Part shown: in pieces, positions 8,049 to 16,226 of the stretch
Layout: each line of letters begins with the position of its first letter
Numbering within the stretch: position 1 is the first letter of the stretch
Assembly: GCA_036393295.1 (NCBI GenBank)
Contig: DASWHF010000024.1
Location: forward strand, 1-49,810
Reading direction: 5' to 3'
Source: DASWHF01 sp036393295
GTDB lineage: Bacteria > Pseudomonadota > Gammaproteobacteria > Acidiferrobacterales > UBA6901
Length of the DNA: 49,810 bases
The notes under the pieces: model-generated
What the model was told of the DNA's origin: nothing
Databases searched by the model: none
The model's input: the letters and a program-made list of their open reading frames with translations, nothing else
Made by a program: the position numbers and the translations under genes

Positions 8049-8063
8049 GCCGATCCGATCGGC
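8049..8063. promoter_or_regulatory. 15-bp palindrome upstream of bufA
   Basis: GCCGATC-C-GATCGGC is a perfect inverted repeat 57 bp upstream of the bufA ATG, in the 169-bp gap 7993-8161. It could be an operator. The rest of the gap shows no clear sigma-70 hexamers on the minus strand, which leaves an ECF-type promoter possible (GTAAAA at about 8073-8078 on the minus strand) but unproven. Confidence 0.4.
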
Positions 8064-8161
8064 ATACTCACCTTTTACAGGACAATCACCGATCCGGCCG
8101 TCGCGCCCGGCGATCGCCCATGCGTAGTAGACGGATGAGCGGACGATTTCTTACGCCGCGA

Positions 8162-8518
8162 CTAAAATGTCACGATCGAATAGCCGTCCGCGAGCAGCCG
8201 GCGGAAGCTCGGATGCCCATCGTAACTTTCGTCCAGCGGCGCCCCGATCGTCCGCACCTCCTCCTCCACGCGGAAGGCTCCGGCGCAAAAGCCGCATACG
8301 CCCGTCACCTTGTCGCGAACCGCCGCATAAAGCGCATGCGCCTTGTGCTCCGGCCGGCTCAGTTCGACGACCCACTTGGTGCCGGCGCCATCGAAGATCA
8401 GCCGGACATCATCGCCCGCCTCCTTGAATTCCTTGACGGCCTCGAGGGCGTTGACAACGCGCCCGAGGCCCTCATGCGTTTCGGTATCGGCAAGAACCAC
8501 AATCGCGGCTTTCATCAT
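8162..8518 (-). CDS. DsrE-family protein
   Basis: The 118-aa protein has the DsrE/YchN fold pattern: KAAIVVLADTETHEGLGRVVNAL, DDVRLIFDGAGTKWV, ALYAAVRDKVTGVCGFCAGAF. The CGFC pair (about residues 76-79) sits where DsrE-like proteins often carry a reactive cysteine. GAGGAG precedes ATG 8518 at good spacing. It lies 55 bp after a YHS-domain gene in a two-gene minus-strand unit divergent from an AraC regulator. It is not the DsrE of the dsr cluster. A sulfur-trafficking or metal-stress role is conceivable. Confidence 0.8.
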   Translation of the reverse strand: MMKAAIVVLADTETHEGLGRVVNALEAVKEFKEAGDDVRLIFDGAGTKWVVELSRPEHKAHALYAAVRDKVTGVCGFCAGAFRVEEEVRTIGAPLDESYDGHPSFRRLLADGYSIVTF

Positions 8519-8573
8519 GCTGTCTCCTCGAAGATTGCCCGGTCCGGTTTACGTTCTGGTTTCCCCAGGCGGC

Positions 8574-9038
8574 CTACTGAAGCCCGCGGGGATCCTTGTC
8601 GCGGATATCGGACCAGTTGCGGTCCGCCTGGGCGATGTGGCCATGCACATCCGTGAGCCACTTCCGCTGGATGTCGGCGTTGACGTTGAGATAGAGCTTG
8701 CCGTCGACGATGCGCCAGGCCAGGGGGTCGACGTCGAGCTTCTTGCCCAGCGCCGCACCCATTGCGCAGTAACCACCGTACTGGGGAATGTAGCGGTCGG
8801 GTTGACCCTGGAAGCGATCGCGGTTGGCGGCCGATGAAAAGTAATAGGTCGTACCCCGATGACTGGCCTGGTACCTCACCTGGCCTTTCGTCGGTTTGCC
8901 GGCCGCGTGATAGGCGACCGGATCGTAACCGTGCAGCGCCACGCCCTGCGAGTCGGCGTTGACGTCCGATCCCGCCCAGGCGGCATTGCCGCCCAGAACG
9001 AAGCTTGCCACCAGGATGCGCAGGAAAACCGTCTTCAT
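8574..9038 (-). CDS. Exported YHS-domain protein
   Basis: The 154-aa protein has a signal peptide (MKTVFLRILVASFVLGG...AWA) followed by a YHS domain (HGYDPVAYHAAGKPTKG; YYFSSAANRDRF; YIPQYGGYCAMGAALGKKLDVDP; WRIVDGKLYLN). YHS domains are small modules found in metal-handling proteins. ATG 9038 was chosen because AGGAGAG lies seven bases upstream and the signal peptide begins there. It is divergent from the AraC gene and next to a DsrE-like gene; the nearby bufferin operon makes a copper link plausible but unproven. Confidence 0.83.
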   Translation of the reverse strand: MKTVFLRILVASFVLGGNAAWAGSDVNADSQGVALHGYDPVAYHAAGKPTKGQVRYQASHRGTTYYFSSAANRDRFQGQPDRYIPQYGGYCAMGAALGKKLDVDPLAWRIVDGKLYLNVNADIQRKWLTDVHGHIAQADRNWSDIRDKDPRGLQ

Positions 9039-9173
9039 CGTGTCTCTCCTAAACGGGGGTTTTGAGCCGGGACTCGTGTCCGGGCCATGCAAACCATAGC
9101 GCTTGAGGAGTGGACGTTCGATAGCGATAAGTCTATATTTCTAGTCCAATCGTCTCATATCACACACCGCGTT

Positions 9174-10148
9174 ATGATCCCCCTGCTCGATCAGGTCCTG
9201 GCGGAAATGCGTTTCTCCGGCGGCATTTTTGCCCGCTGCGCGTACCGCGGAGACTGGGAAATGGCTCTGGCGGCCGAAGGTCCGCACATGCTGTTTCACG
9301 TCATCGAGCAGGGTGAGGCGGAATTCCGGCATCTCGGCGAGGAGGCGGATCCCGAAACGGTCAGGCTGGCGCCGGGCGACATCGTCGTGCTGCCCTTCGG
9401 CGATCCCCACCGCCTGTGGCGCGGGACATCGACGGCGGCGCCGCCCAAGGTAATGGATGACGCCGCGCTCGCGAACTTCGCGCAACTCAACCACGGCCGG
9501 AAGGGGCCAGCCACTGTTTTCCTATGCGGCTACTACCGGTTCGAGCGCCTCGCCACCCATCCCTTGCTGCGGCTGTTGCCGCGGGTCATGCACATCCGCG
9601 CCGGACACGACACCCGGCAGATCGCCGCCCTGGTGTCGCTGATCGACCGCGAAGCCGTAGCCACCGGCGACGGCTCGCGGGTGCTCATGGACCGGCTGAC
9701 GGAAAGCCTACTGCTCTACCTGCTGCGCGCCTGGACCGAACAGCGGCAGGCGCCGAGGGGCCTGTTCGCCGCCCTCGCCGACCCCTCGGTGGGCAGAGCG
9801 ATCGCGGCCATGCATCGCGCGCCCGAACGGGCCTGGACCGTCGCCAAGCTCGGACGCGAGGCGAACGCCTCCCGGGCCGCCTTCGCCAAGCGCTTTCAAC
9901 AATTGCTCGGCTACGGACCGATTGCGTATCTGGTGCAGCTGCGCATGTCGCGGGCCATGGACCTGTTGCAACACGGTCGGCTGTCACTCGCCCGCGTCGC
10001 GGAGACCGCGGGCTACCAGTCGGCGGCCGCCTTCGGCAAGGCGTTCAGGAAATACTCCGGATATTCCCCGCGGCGATTTCGCCAGATTGGGCGCGGAAAT
10101 TCGCGTTCTTCGAAACACCGTTCTGACACCGTCCGCGGGGATCTGTAA
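9174..10148 (+). CDS. AraC-family transcriptional regulator with N-terminal cupin
   Basis: An N-terminal cupin_6 ligand domain (ISGGIFARCAYRG-like, HVIEQGEAEFRHLG, LAPGDIVVLPFGDPH) is followed by two C-terminal helix-turn-helix motifs (WTVAKLGREANASRAAFAKRF; LARVAETAGYQSAAAFGKAFRKYSGYSPRRFR). I favour ATG 9174 (MIPLLDQVLAEM, 324 aa), the typical start for this subfamily. An upstream in-frame ATG at 9087 would put the AT-rich, promoter-like sequence 9121-9160 inside the gene. It is divergent from the YHS/DsrE-like pair, which it may regulate. Confidence 0.85.
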   Translation: MIPLLDQVLAEMRFSGGIFARCAYRGDWEMALAAEGPHMLFHVIEQGEAEFRHLGEEADPETVRLAPGDIVVLPFGDPHRLWRGTSTAAPPKVMDDAALANFAQLNHGRKGPATVFLCGYYRFERLATHPLLRLLPRVMHIRAGHDTRQIAALVSLIDREAVATGDGSRVLMDRLTESLLLYLLRAWTEQRQAPRGLFAALADPSVGRAIAAMHRAPERAWTVAKLGREANASRAAFAKRFQQLLGYGPIAYLVQLRMSRAMDLLQHGRLSLARVAETAGYQSAAAFGKAFRKYSGYSPRRFRQIGRGNSRSSKHRSDTVRGDL

Positions 10149-10215
10149 GATTCAACAGGACTAACTTATTACTTGCCTGCGGTCCTTGTATGTTCGCACC
10201 TTGGCGTCGGGTTTC

Positions 10216-10737
10216 TTAGAATTCCATCAGCTTGAGCTTGAGCTGGAAGAACACCAACGCCGTCATCTTCGGATGCACCTTGGGCACATAGGTGATATTG
10301 AGCGCGACCTTGTCGGTGCCCAGCGAAAGCACCGGCAGGATGCCGAAGAACGGATCGTTGTCTTTGTAGTCCTCGCGCGTCATGAAGAACGCGACGACTC
10401 CGATATCCGCGCGCAAATCGTCGAGCGACGGCGCGATGGCGTAGCGCCGCATGATGCCGCCGCCGGCATAATAGGAAGGACGCTTGTAGGAGTCGCGAAA
10501 ACCGGAGGCGGTGACGAACGGCACCCAGTGCCGCTTCACGGGGTCGAAATCGTAGTGCAGCCCGCCGCCCCAGTTCCGCTCGTTGTAGTTGGCGGTCGCC
10601 GGCGCGTTGATATGAATCGCCTTGCCGTTTATCAGCAGGCTGAGATCGCCGGCCTGCGCGAGCGGCGCCGCCAGCAGCGCGGCCACCAGAAGCGCTGCGC
10701 CGACAGCCCGCCGTTCCAGACACATCATTGTGGTCAT
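10216..10737 (-). CDS. PagP-like outer-membrane beta-barrel (putative lipid A palmitoyltransferase)
   Basis: The 173-aa protein has a signal peptide (ends APLAQAG) and aligns by eye with E. coli PagP: YNERNWGGG (PagP YNERPWGGG), SGFRDSYKR (PagP AFKDSWNK, with catalytic Asp-Ser) and PVLSLGTDKVALNITYVP (PagP PLASVGYGPVTFQMTYIP). A histidine in KAIHINA could be the catalytic His. PagP moves palmitate from phospholipid to lipid A in the outer membrane. The N-terminal amphipathic helix of PagP is not evident. ATG 10737 follows AGGAG at good spacing. Confidence 0.68.
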   Translation of the reverse strand: MTTMMCLERRAVGAALLVAALLAAPLAQAGDLSLLINGKAIHINAPATANYNERNWGGGLHYDFDPVKRHWVPFVTASGFRDSYKRPSYYAGGGIMRRYAIAPSLDDLRADIGVVAFFMTREDYKDNDPFFGILPVLSLGTDKVALNITYVPKVHPKMTALVFFQLKLKLMEF

Positions 10738-11185
10738 GACCCGCACTCCTTTCGGTTGCGCGCGGTCATCGGTCGGCGGTTCGGTCAGCGATTGCCAGAC
10801 GCGTGTCCCAGGGCCATCCTGCGCCCCGAATCGCGCCAATGGATGGATTCCGGCAATCCCGCTGTCCTGGGGTCGAGCCCTTTAGACCGGTGACTTTGCG
10901 CCCTGGGGCTTTCGCCGCAGGTTGCCCTGATCAGAATTCTTCGTTACCGACAGGCCAGGCCTGTCTTTCCTCTGAGTAGCACTTTCCGTACCATGTCTCC
11001 CAATGCGCCACGGACCGTGAGTGTCTACCCGAAGATCTGTGGCGGAGCGCTTGTTTCTTATGCATTTTTTCAATGCGCAGAGCGCGGTGGGGTCGGCCGG
11101 CCCGGCCCGGCCGCGGCACAGCGTGGCAGGCCGGTTGACGGCCCACGGCGCGGTCGCTGATGACAGCGTCAGGAGGAACACCGAC
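10738..11185. other. 448-bp gap with a candidate structured RNA element
   Basis: No convincing gene is seen. Around 10891-10926 the plus strand reads GACTTTGCGCC, then a stem CCTG-G-GGC / GCC-G-CAGG with a TTTC loop (10902-10921), then TTGCCC. Downstream, GACAGGCC-A-GGCCTGTC (10949-10965) is a perfect palindrome followed by TTT, shaped like a terminator. Together they could form a leader RNA upstream of msrB, 220 bp before its start. I cannot assign a known riboswitch class. Confidence 0.35.
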
Positions 11186-11584
<399 letters not shown>

Positions 11585-11591
11585 GAAGCAC

Positions 11592-12011
11592 ATGAGCCGC
11601 GCCCTGTTCCATCTCGCGTTTCCGGTGCACGACCTCGCGCAGGCGCGCGCCTTCTACGGCGGCGTGCTCGGTTGCCGCGAGGGACGGAGCAGCGAACAGT
11701 GGGTCGATTTCGATCTCTACGGCCACCAGATCGTCGCACACCTGGCGCCGGCGCGCGCCGGCGTCGCCGCGCACAACCCGGTCGACGGGCATGACGTGCC
11801 GGTGCCGCACTTCGGGCTGATCCTGGAGATGGCGGACTGGCGCGCACTCGCCGACCGGCTGCGCGCCGCCGGCGTCCGCTTCGTCATCGAACCGACTATC
11901 CGCTTCGCCGGCCAGACCGGTGAGCAGGCGACCCTGTTCCTGCTCGACCCGAGCGGCAATGCGCTCGAGTTCAAGGCGTTCGCGGACTGGGACCAGGTGT
12001 TCGCGCGCTGA
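11592..12011 (+). CDS. VOC-family (glyoxalase/dioxygenase fold) protein
   Basis: The 139-aa protein has two beta-alpha-beta-beta-beta modules: FHLAFPVHDLAQARAFYGGVLGC, then VPHFGLILEMADWRALADRLRAAGVRF and the C-terminal FLLDPSGNALEFKAF with a metal-ligand-type Glu. The substrate cannot be read from sequence. It is only 7 bp after msrB, so the two are probably co-transcribed. Confidence 0.85.
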   Translation: MSRALFHLAFPVHDLAQARAFYGGVLGCREGRSSEQWVDFDLYGHQIVAHLAPARAGVAAHNPVDGHDVPVPHFGLILEMADWRALADRLRAAGVRFVIEPTIRFAGQTGEQATLFLLDPSGNALEFKAFADWDQVFAR

Positions 12012-12046
12012 CCGCGCCCGCGGGGCGCCGGCGGCCGCGAAGCGCC

Positions 12047-12052
12047 TATAAT
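12047..12052 (+). promoter_or_regulatory. -10 box (TATAAT) before the receiver-domain gene
   Basis: A perfect TATAAT lies 39 bp upstream of the ATG at 12086, in the short gap after the VOC gene. Confidence 0.45.
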
Positions 12053-12085
12053 CTTTAGGTACTGACAACCGTGCCCGGACGGCCC

Positions 12086-13462
12086 ATGCCCAAACGCGCC
12101 CTGGTGGTGGACGATTCACAGCTCGCGCGCGTCACTTTGCGCCGGCTGCTGGAACAGCGCCAACTCGACGTGGACACCGCCGAGTCGGCCGAGGACGCGC
12201 TCGACCACCTGCGGCGCAACGCGCCGCCGAGCGTCATTTTCCTCGACCACATGATGCCCGGCATGGACGGCTTTCAGACCATGTCCGAACTGAAGCGCAA
12301 CCCGATCACCGCCGCCATCCCGGTTGTCATGTACACCTCGCGCGAGGGGCAGGCCTACATGGGCCAGGCGCGCGCCCTGGGGGCGGCCGATGTCCTGGCC
12401 AAGCCGGTGAATCAGGCCGAGCTCGATCGCATCCTGCAGCGACTGGAGCTCGGCGCCGATGTCGCGGCCGCGCCGCGGGCCATGACGGGCCGCGGCGACG
12501 CGGCCGCCGTATCGGCTCCCGGCCCCGCGCCCGAATCGTCCGAATCGCTGGACGCGATAGCCAGGCGCGCCGCAGCCTTTCACGCCGAAGGGCTCGACAT
12601 CGGGGTCAAGGCGCTGCTGGAGGAGCAGCGGGCCGCCCTGCGCCACGAACTGCTCGCCCAGCACGACGCCGTCGCCGAACGCGTCATCGAGCGTCTGCGC
12701 GACGAGCTCGGCGGCATCGGCGCCGCGACCGCCGCCCCACCCGCCGCTGCGCTGCGCCGCCCGGCGCTGGTGCTGGCGACCGTCGGCGTCGCCATCGCCG
12801 CCAGCCTGATGATCTATAACGCCTGGGTGACGCGCGAGTCGCCGCCGGCCGCCGAACCGGCGTCGCCGCCGGCCGCGGCGCCCGCCCCGGTCGCCGACGA
12901 CGGGCTCGCGGCCGAGAACGCGCGCTTGCGCGAGCAGCTCGCGCGCAACCGCGGCGAGCGGCTCAGCGACCGTGCCCAGCTCGTCCGCACCCTCGAGTGG
13001 GCCGCCAATCTCAACGGCCAGGTGGAATACGACCGACCGTTGCTGGGCGACGAGCAGGTGGTGCTGCTCAGCGAAGTCCTGACGCGCCTGTCGGCCGTCG
13101 AATTCCGCGGCACGGTGCGCGTCACCACGCATGTCGGCGAGTTCTGCATGGTGCGCTCGCCGCTCGGTCTGACGCGTCTGCCGGGCGACGACCAGCCCTT
13201 CGATTCCTGCCAGGTCATGGGAATGAGCGTCGAGCAGGCCAGCGCCTGGGGCGCCCGCCAATCGCTGGGATTCGCGCGCTTCCTGGCGACGTCGCCGCTG
13301 GCCAACAGTCCGTCGGTCCGCATCGAGCTGCAATCGCTGGGCAAGGATGCGCCGCTGCTGCGTTATCCGCTTCCCGGTACCGCCCAGACCGCCGGCGATT
13401 GGAACCGCGTTGCCCGCCACAACAACCGCGTGGAGATCGCCATCGTCCCGGCGGCGCCGTAG
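12086..13462 (+). CDS. Receiver-domain protein with TM anchor and OmpA-like C-terminus
   Basis: The 458-aa protein has an N-terminal CheY-like receiver (LVVDDSQLAR; phospho-acceptor Asp54 in IFLDHMMPGMDG; Thr/Ser in MYTSREG; Lys in VLAKPVN). An Ala/Pro-rich and helical linker, one TM helix (about 228-249), a coiled segment (AAENARLREQLARNRGER) and a C-terminal domain follow. The C-terminal domain resembles a degenerate OmpA/MotB domain (ASAWGARQSLGFARFL ... RHNNRVEIAIV). Standard topology would place the receiver in the cytoplasm and the C-terminus in the periplasm, an unusual output. ATG 12086 is favoured; a GTG at 12071 is possible. Confidence 0.75.
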   Translation: MPKRALVVDDSQLARVTLRRLLEQRQLDVDTAESAEDALDHLRRNAPPSVIFLDHMMPGMDGFQTMSELKRNPITAAIPVVMYTSREGQAYMGQARALGAADVLAKPVNQAELDRILQRLELGADVAAAPRAMTGRGDAAAVSAPGPAPESSESLDAIARRAAAFHAEGLDIGVKALLEEQRAALRHELLAQHDAVAERVIERLRDELGGIGAATAAPPAAALRRPALVLATVGVAIAASLMIYNAWVTRESPPAAEPASPPAAAPAPVADDGLAAENARLREQLARNRGERLSDRAQLVRTLEWAANLNGQVEYDRPLLGDEQVVLLSEVLTRLSAVEFRGTVRVTTHVGEFCMVRSPLGLTRLPGDDQPFDSCQVMGMSVEQASAWGARQSLGFARFLATSPLANSPSVRIELQSLGKDAPLLRYPLPGTAQTAGDWNRVARHNNRVEIAIVPAAP

Positions 13463-13485
13463 GCAACGCTCGGCGCGGATGGACT

Positions 13486-14049
13486 CTAAAAATCCTGCCC
13501 GTCGACAACCCGCGCGTCGGTGACCGCGACGCCCTCGAAGCGCTCACGCAGATTCCAGATCACGCGACTGGCGACGGCGCGCGCATAACCCTCCTTCGGC
13601 GCGCCCTTCTGGACGATGCCGAGGACAATGTCGAGGCGCACGGTGTCCGAGGAATAGTGCGCGGCCAGGGCGGTCCGCGCATCGGGCTGATGCGGCGTCA
13701 CCCGCGGCAGGGTGAAGGCCATCGCCTGGACGTGTTCGAGCTTCACGCTGGAGAAGATCCCCCACAGGCGCGACGGCACGGTATCGAGCGCGTAATCGCA
13801 GGCCACCGACGCGACCCGGCGCGCGGCGTCCAGCAATGGCGTCTCGACACCGTCGTGCCCGGCGAAATAGTCGAGCGCCGGGAAGTAACCGATCCGGTCG
13901 TGCACGACCGCCGCCTGCACCCGCTCCGCGAGCCTGTCGCCGAGCCGCTCGGCCAGTTCCCCCACGCGGCGCCGCAGGACGTCCGCGCCGACCGTGAGGC
14001 GCAGGCTCAGCGCGACGTGAACGACCCGTACCGAGCGGTCCTCAGCCAC
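13486..14049 (-). CDS. Hypothetical protein, 187 aa, last gene of the dsrS operon
   Basis: The start is a GTG at 14049 that overlaps the dsrS stop by 8 bp (GTGGCTGA), a sign of coupled translation. The protein is soluble, with no signal peptide and one Cys. Segments include VHDRIGYFPALDYFAGHDGVETPLLDAARR and a C-terminal VIWNLRERFEGVAVTDARVVDGQDF. I do not recognise the family. Context suggests a role tied to DsrS and sulfur metabolism, which is inference only. Confidence 0.72.
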   Translation of the reverse strand: MAEDRSVRVVHVALSLRLTVGADVLRRRVGELAERLGDRLAERVQAAVVHDRIGYFPALDYFAGHDGVETPLLDAARRVASVACDYALDTVPSRLWGIFSSVKLEHVQAMAFTLPRVTPHQPDARTALAAHYSSDTVRLDIVLGIVQKGAPKEGYARAVASRVIWNLRERFEGVAVTDARVVDGQDF

Positions 14050-15181
14050 CGGGCGCGCGCCGCAGCCGGCCGAACTGTTCGACGATCGGCTGCGTGATCG
14101 GCTCGAGCTTGCGGCGCATGAGCGAGCCGGATGCCGTGGTCTTGGCGAAGATCGGATTGAGCAGGGTTTCGCTCACCCGCGCCAGGCTGCCGAGGGCGAC
14201 CGTCTCGGCCTCGAGCTCCGGCAGGGCGGCGCGCAGCGCGCGCAACTCGGCGGCCGCCCCGCCGGCGTCGTCGGCCGCCGTCACGGCGGCGCGGGTCTCG
14301 GCCAGGATCCGCATGAAATCGGCGCCGCATTCGCGCCCGGCGCGCGCCGCGGCGAAGTAATCGCCGATGAGATTGAACAGCGCGACGACCGCGTCCTGAT
14401 CGCCGATCTTCGTCACGATCGCCTCGCAGGTGTGGAGGAAGCCCTGGCCCGGGCTGTCGAGCAGCTTGGCCAGCAGCCCGGCCGCCGCATTGCCCTGCCG
14501 GGCGAGCGACGCCAGCGCCGGCGCGTGGCGCGGAAGATCGGCGCGCGCCGCTTGCCGCTCCGGCAGATCGTCCGGGACCGCCGCCAGGAAGCCGATGCGA
14601 TAGGCGTTTTTCTGCGCGCCGCGCTCCCACAACCGCTGGCGGATCGGCGCATCCAGCAAGCCGGACTGCAGCAGCAGCCGCACGGTGCGGATGATGGCGC
14701 CGGCCGTGGTCTCGAAGGGCAGATGCTCGACCAGATAGTCGACCAGCACCCGCCCCATCCGGCCCTGCACCACGCAGGCATGGCGCAGCATGTGACAGGC
14801 GTTCTCGGCGGTCGGCGCCGCCCACCAGGCGCGCCGCGCCAGTTCGTCGGTCAGCCCCTCGGCGCAGACCACGGCGGCGACCGCCTCGGGTTCGCCCAGC
14901 ATCAGCAGCTCGGCGAGATAGGTGTCCTTGGTCTGTCCCATGCGCGTCCAGCGCTCCAGGTGCAGCGGATAGCCGCGCGGCGAACCGAGCGCCGCCCCGG
15001 ACAGGAACTCGCGCACCAGCTTGAGGTATTTGTCGTCGCGGCAGGTGGGGTTGAGCGGCACGCGCGCCTCGCCGCGCGGCGACAGGCCGCAGACGACCAT
15101 CGCCTGCTCGTCGATCCGCACCGCCTCGACATTCTGCAGCAGCACGTTCAGTCGCAGATGATCTTCGTCCGACAGTTCCAT
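14042..15181 (-). CDS. dsrS: Sulfur oxidation-associated protein DsrS
   Basis: The 379-aa soluble, helix-rich protein begins MELSDEDHLRLNVLLQNVEAVRIDE and contains VPLNPTCRDDKYLKLVREFLSG, ERWTRMGQTKD and LTDELARRAWWAAPTAENACHM, which I recognise as DsrS. In Allochromatium, DsrS closes the dsr operon after dsrR and affects dsr expression; it is not an enzyme of the pathway. Here it has moved to a separate operon 4.6 kb beyond dsrA on the opposite strand. ATG 15181 was chosen because homology begins there; upstream extensions are low-complexity. Identification is from memory of the family. Confidence 0.78.
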   Translation of the reverse strand: MELSDEDHLRLNVLLQNVEAVRIDEQAMVVCGLSPRGEARVPLNPTCRDDKYLKLVREFLSGAALGSPRGYPLHLERWTRMGQTKDTYLAELLMLGEPEAVAAVVCAEGLTDELARRAWWAAPTAENACHMLRHACVVQGRMGRVLVDYLVEHLPFETTAGAIIRTVRLLLQSGLLDAPIRQRLWERGAQKNAYRIGFLAAVPDDLPERQAARADLPRHAPALASLARQGNAAAGLLAKLLDSPGQGFLHTCEAIVTKIGDQDAVVALFNLIGDYFAAARAGRECGADFMRILAETRAAVTAADDAGGAAAELRALRAALPELEAETVALGSLARVSETLLNPIFAKTTASGSLMRRKLEPITQPIVEQFGRLRRAPGG

Positions 15182-15251
15182 CAATGCGCCCACGAAAAAC
15201 AGTTTGCGATGCGACGGCGCGCAGGAATCGCGGAGCGGCGGCGGAAGCCGC

Positions 15252-16097
15252 CTAGGAACCGGTCGCGACCGGCCGCCGCGGATCGGTGATCCACTCGCTC
15301 CAGGAGCCGGGATAGAGGCGCGCGCCGGGCAGACCGGCGTGTTCCAGCGCGAGGACGGCATGGCAGGCGGTCACGCCCGAGCCGCACATGGGGATCATGC
15401 GCTCCGGCGGCGCGTCCCCGAGGACCGCCGAGTACAGCGCGCGCAATTCGTCGGGCGGCAGGAACTCGCCGCTCAGCGCCAGGTTGTCCTCGTACGGGAC
15501 GTTGCGGGCGCCGGGGACATGCCCCGCGACCTTGTCGAACGGCTCGACCTCGCCGTTGAAGCGCTCCTCGCCGCGCACGTCGATCAGGCGGTAGTTCGGG
15601 TCGGCGCGCACGCGCTCCACGAACGCGGTGTCGACCCAGACATCCGGCGCGACCCGCGGCTCGAAGTGCGCCGGCGTCACGCGCGGCGGCTCGGCCGTCA
15701 TCGGCCGGCCCTCGCGCGTCCACTTCGGCAGACCGCCGTCCAGCAGCGCGACCTCGCGATGCCCCAGCCAGCGCAGCAGCCACCACAGGCGCGCGGCGAT
15801 GGCACCGAAGCTGTCGTCATAGGCCGCCACCTGCCGGCCGGGCGCGATGCCCCAGGCCCCGAAGCGCTCCGCCAATCGCTGCGGATCGGGCAAAGGATGG
15901 CGACCGCTGGCGGGCGTGACCGGGCCCGACAGATCCTCGTCCAGATGCGCATAGCGCGCCCCGGGAATATGCCCGGCCGCGTACGCCCGCCGCCCGGCCC
16001 CGGGGTCGGTCAGGGCAAAGCGGCAGTCGATGATGACCCAGGCGGGGTCATCGAGATGATTCGCCAGAGTATCGGTGTCGACCAGCGTGGAGTACAC
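15252..16097 (-). CDS. sseA: 3-mercaptopyruvate sulfurtransferase (tandem rhodanese)
   Basis: The 281-aa protein has two rhodanese domains. The N-terminal one (about 1-130, AGHIPGARYAHLDEDLSG) is inactive, as usual. The C-terminal one (about 150-275) carries the active loop CGSGVTAC, the mercaptopyruvate-type signature rather than the CRxGx[RT] of thiosulfate sulfurtransferases. It moves sulfane sulfur to thiols, which suits feeding DsrEFH/DsrC, though that is inference. The start is uncertain: GTG 16097 (VYSTLVDTDTLA) is favoured; a TTG at 16127 falls in the adjacent repeat. Confidence 0.9.
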   Translation of the reverse strand: MYSTLVDTDTLANHLDDPAWVIIDCRFALTDPGAGRRAYAAGHIPGARYAHLDEDLSGPVTPASGRHPLPDPQRLAERFGAWGIAPGRQVAAYDDSFGAIAARLWWLLRWLGHREVALLDGGLPKWTREGRPMTAEPPRVTPAHFEPRVAPDVWVDTAFVERVRADPNYRLIDVRGEERFNGEVEPFDKVAGHVPGARNVPYEDNLALSGEFLPPDELRALYSAVLGDAPPERMIPMCGSGVTACHAVLALEHAGLPGARLYPGSWSEWITDPRRPVATGS

Positions 16098-16110
16098 AGG
16101 TGTCGGGACG

Positions 16111-16222
16111 CGAGATTCAAGATACAAGATTCAAGATACAAGATACGAGACAAAGAGATGCAGGCGGGCGAGCCGCCCCGATCTCGCCGTCACTTGTATC
16201 TTGCATCTTTCCTCTTGTATCT
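16111..16222. repeat. Imperfect ATTCAAGATACAAG repeats in inverted arrangement
   Basis: The left cluster (16113-16147) holds repeated ATTCAAGATACAAGA units. The right cluster (16194-16222) holds the complementary CTTGTATCTTG / CTTGTATCTG. Together they could form a long imperfect hairpin between the RspA-like gene and sseA. It fills the 129-bp gap 16098-16226. Confidence 0.75.
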
Positions 16223-16226
16223 GCCT

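Noticed and set aside
8162..8518. This gene as the pathway dsrE
   Set aside because: The pathway DsrE at 22465 has the diagnostic Cys78 and dsrF/dsrH neighbours; this one is a more distant DsrE-fold protein.
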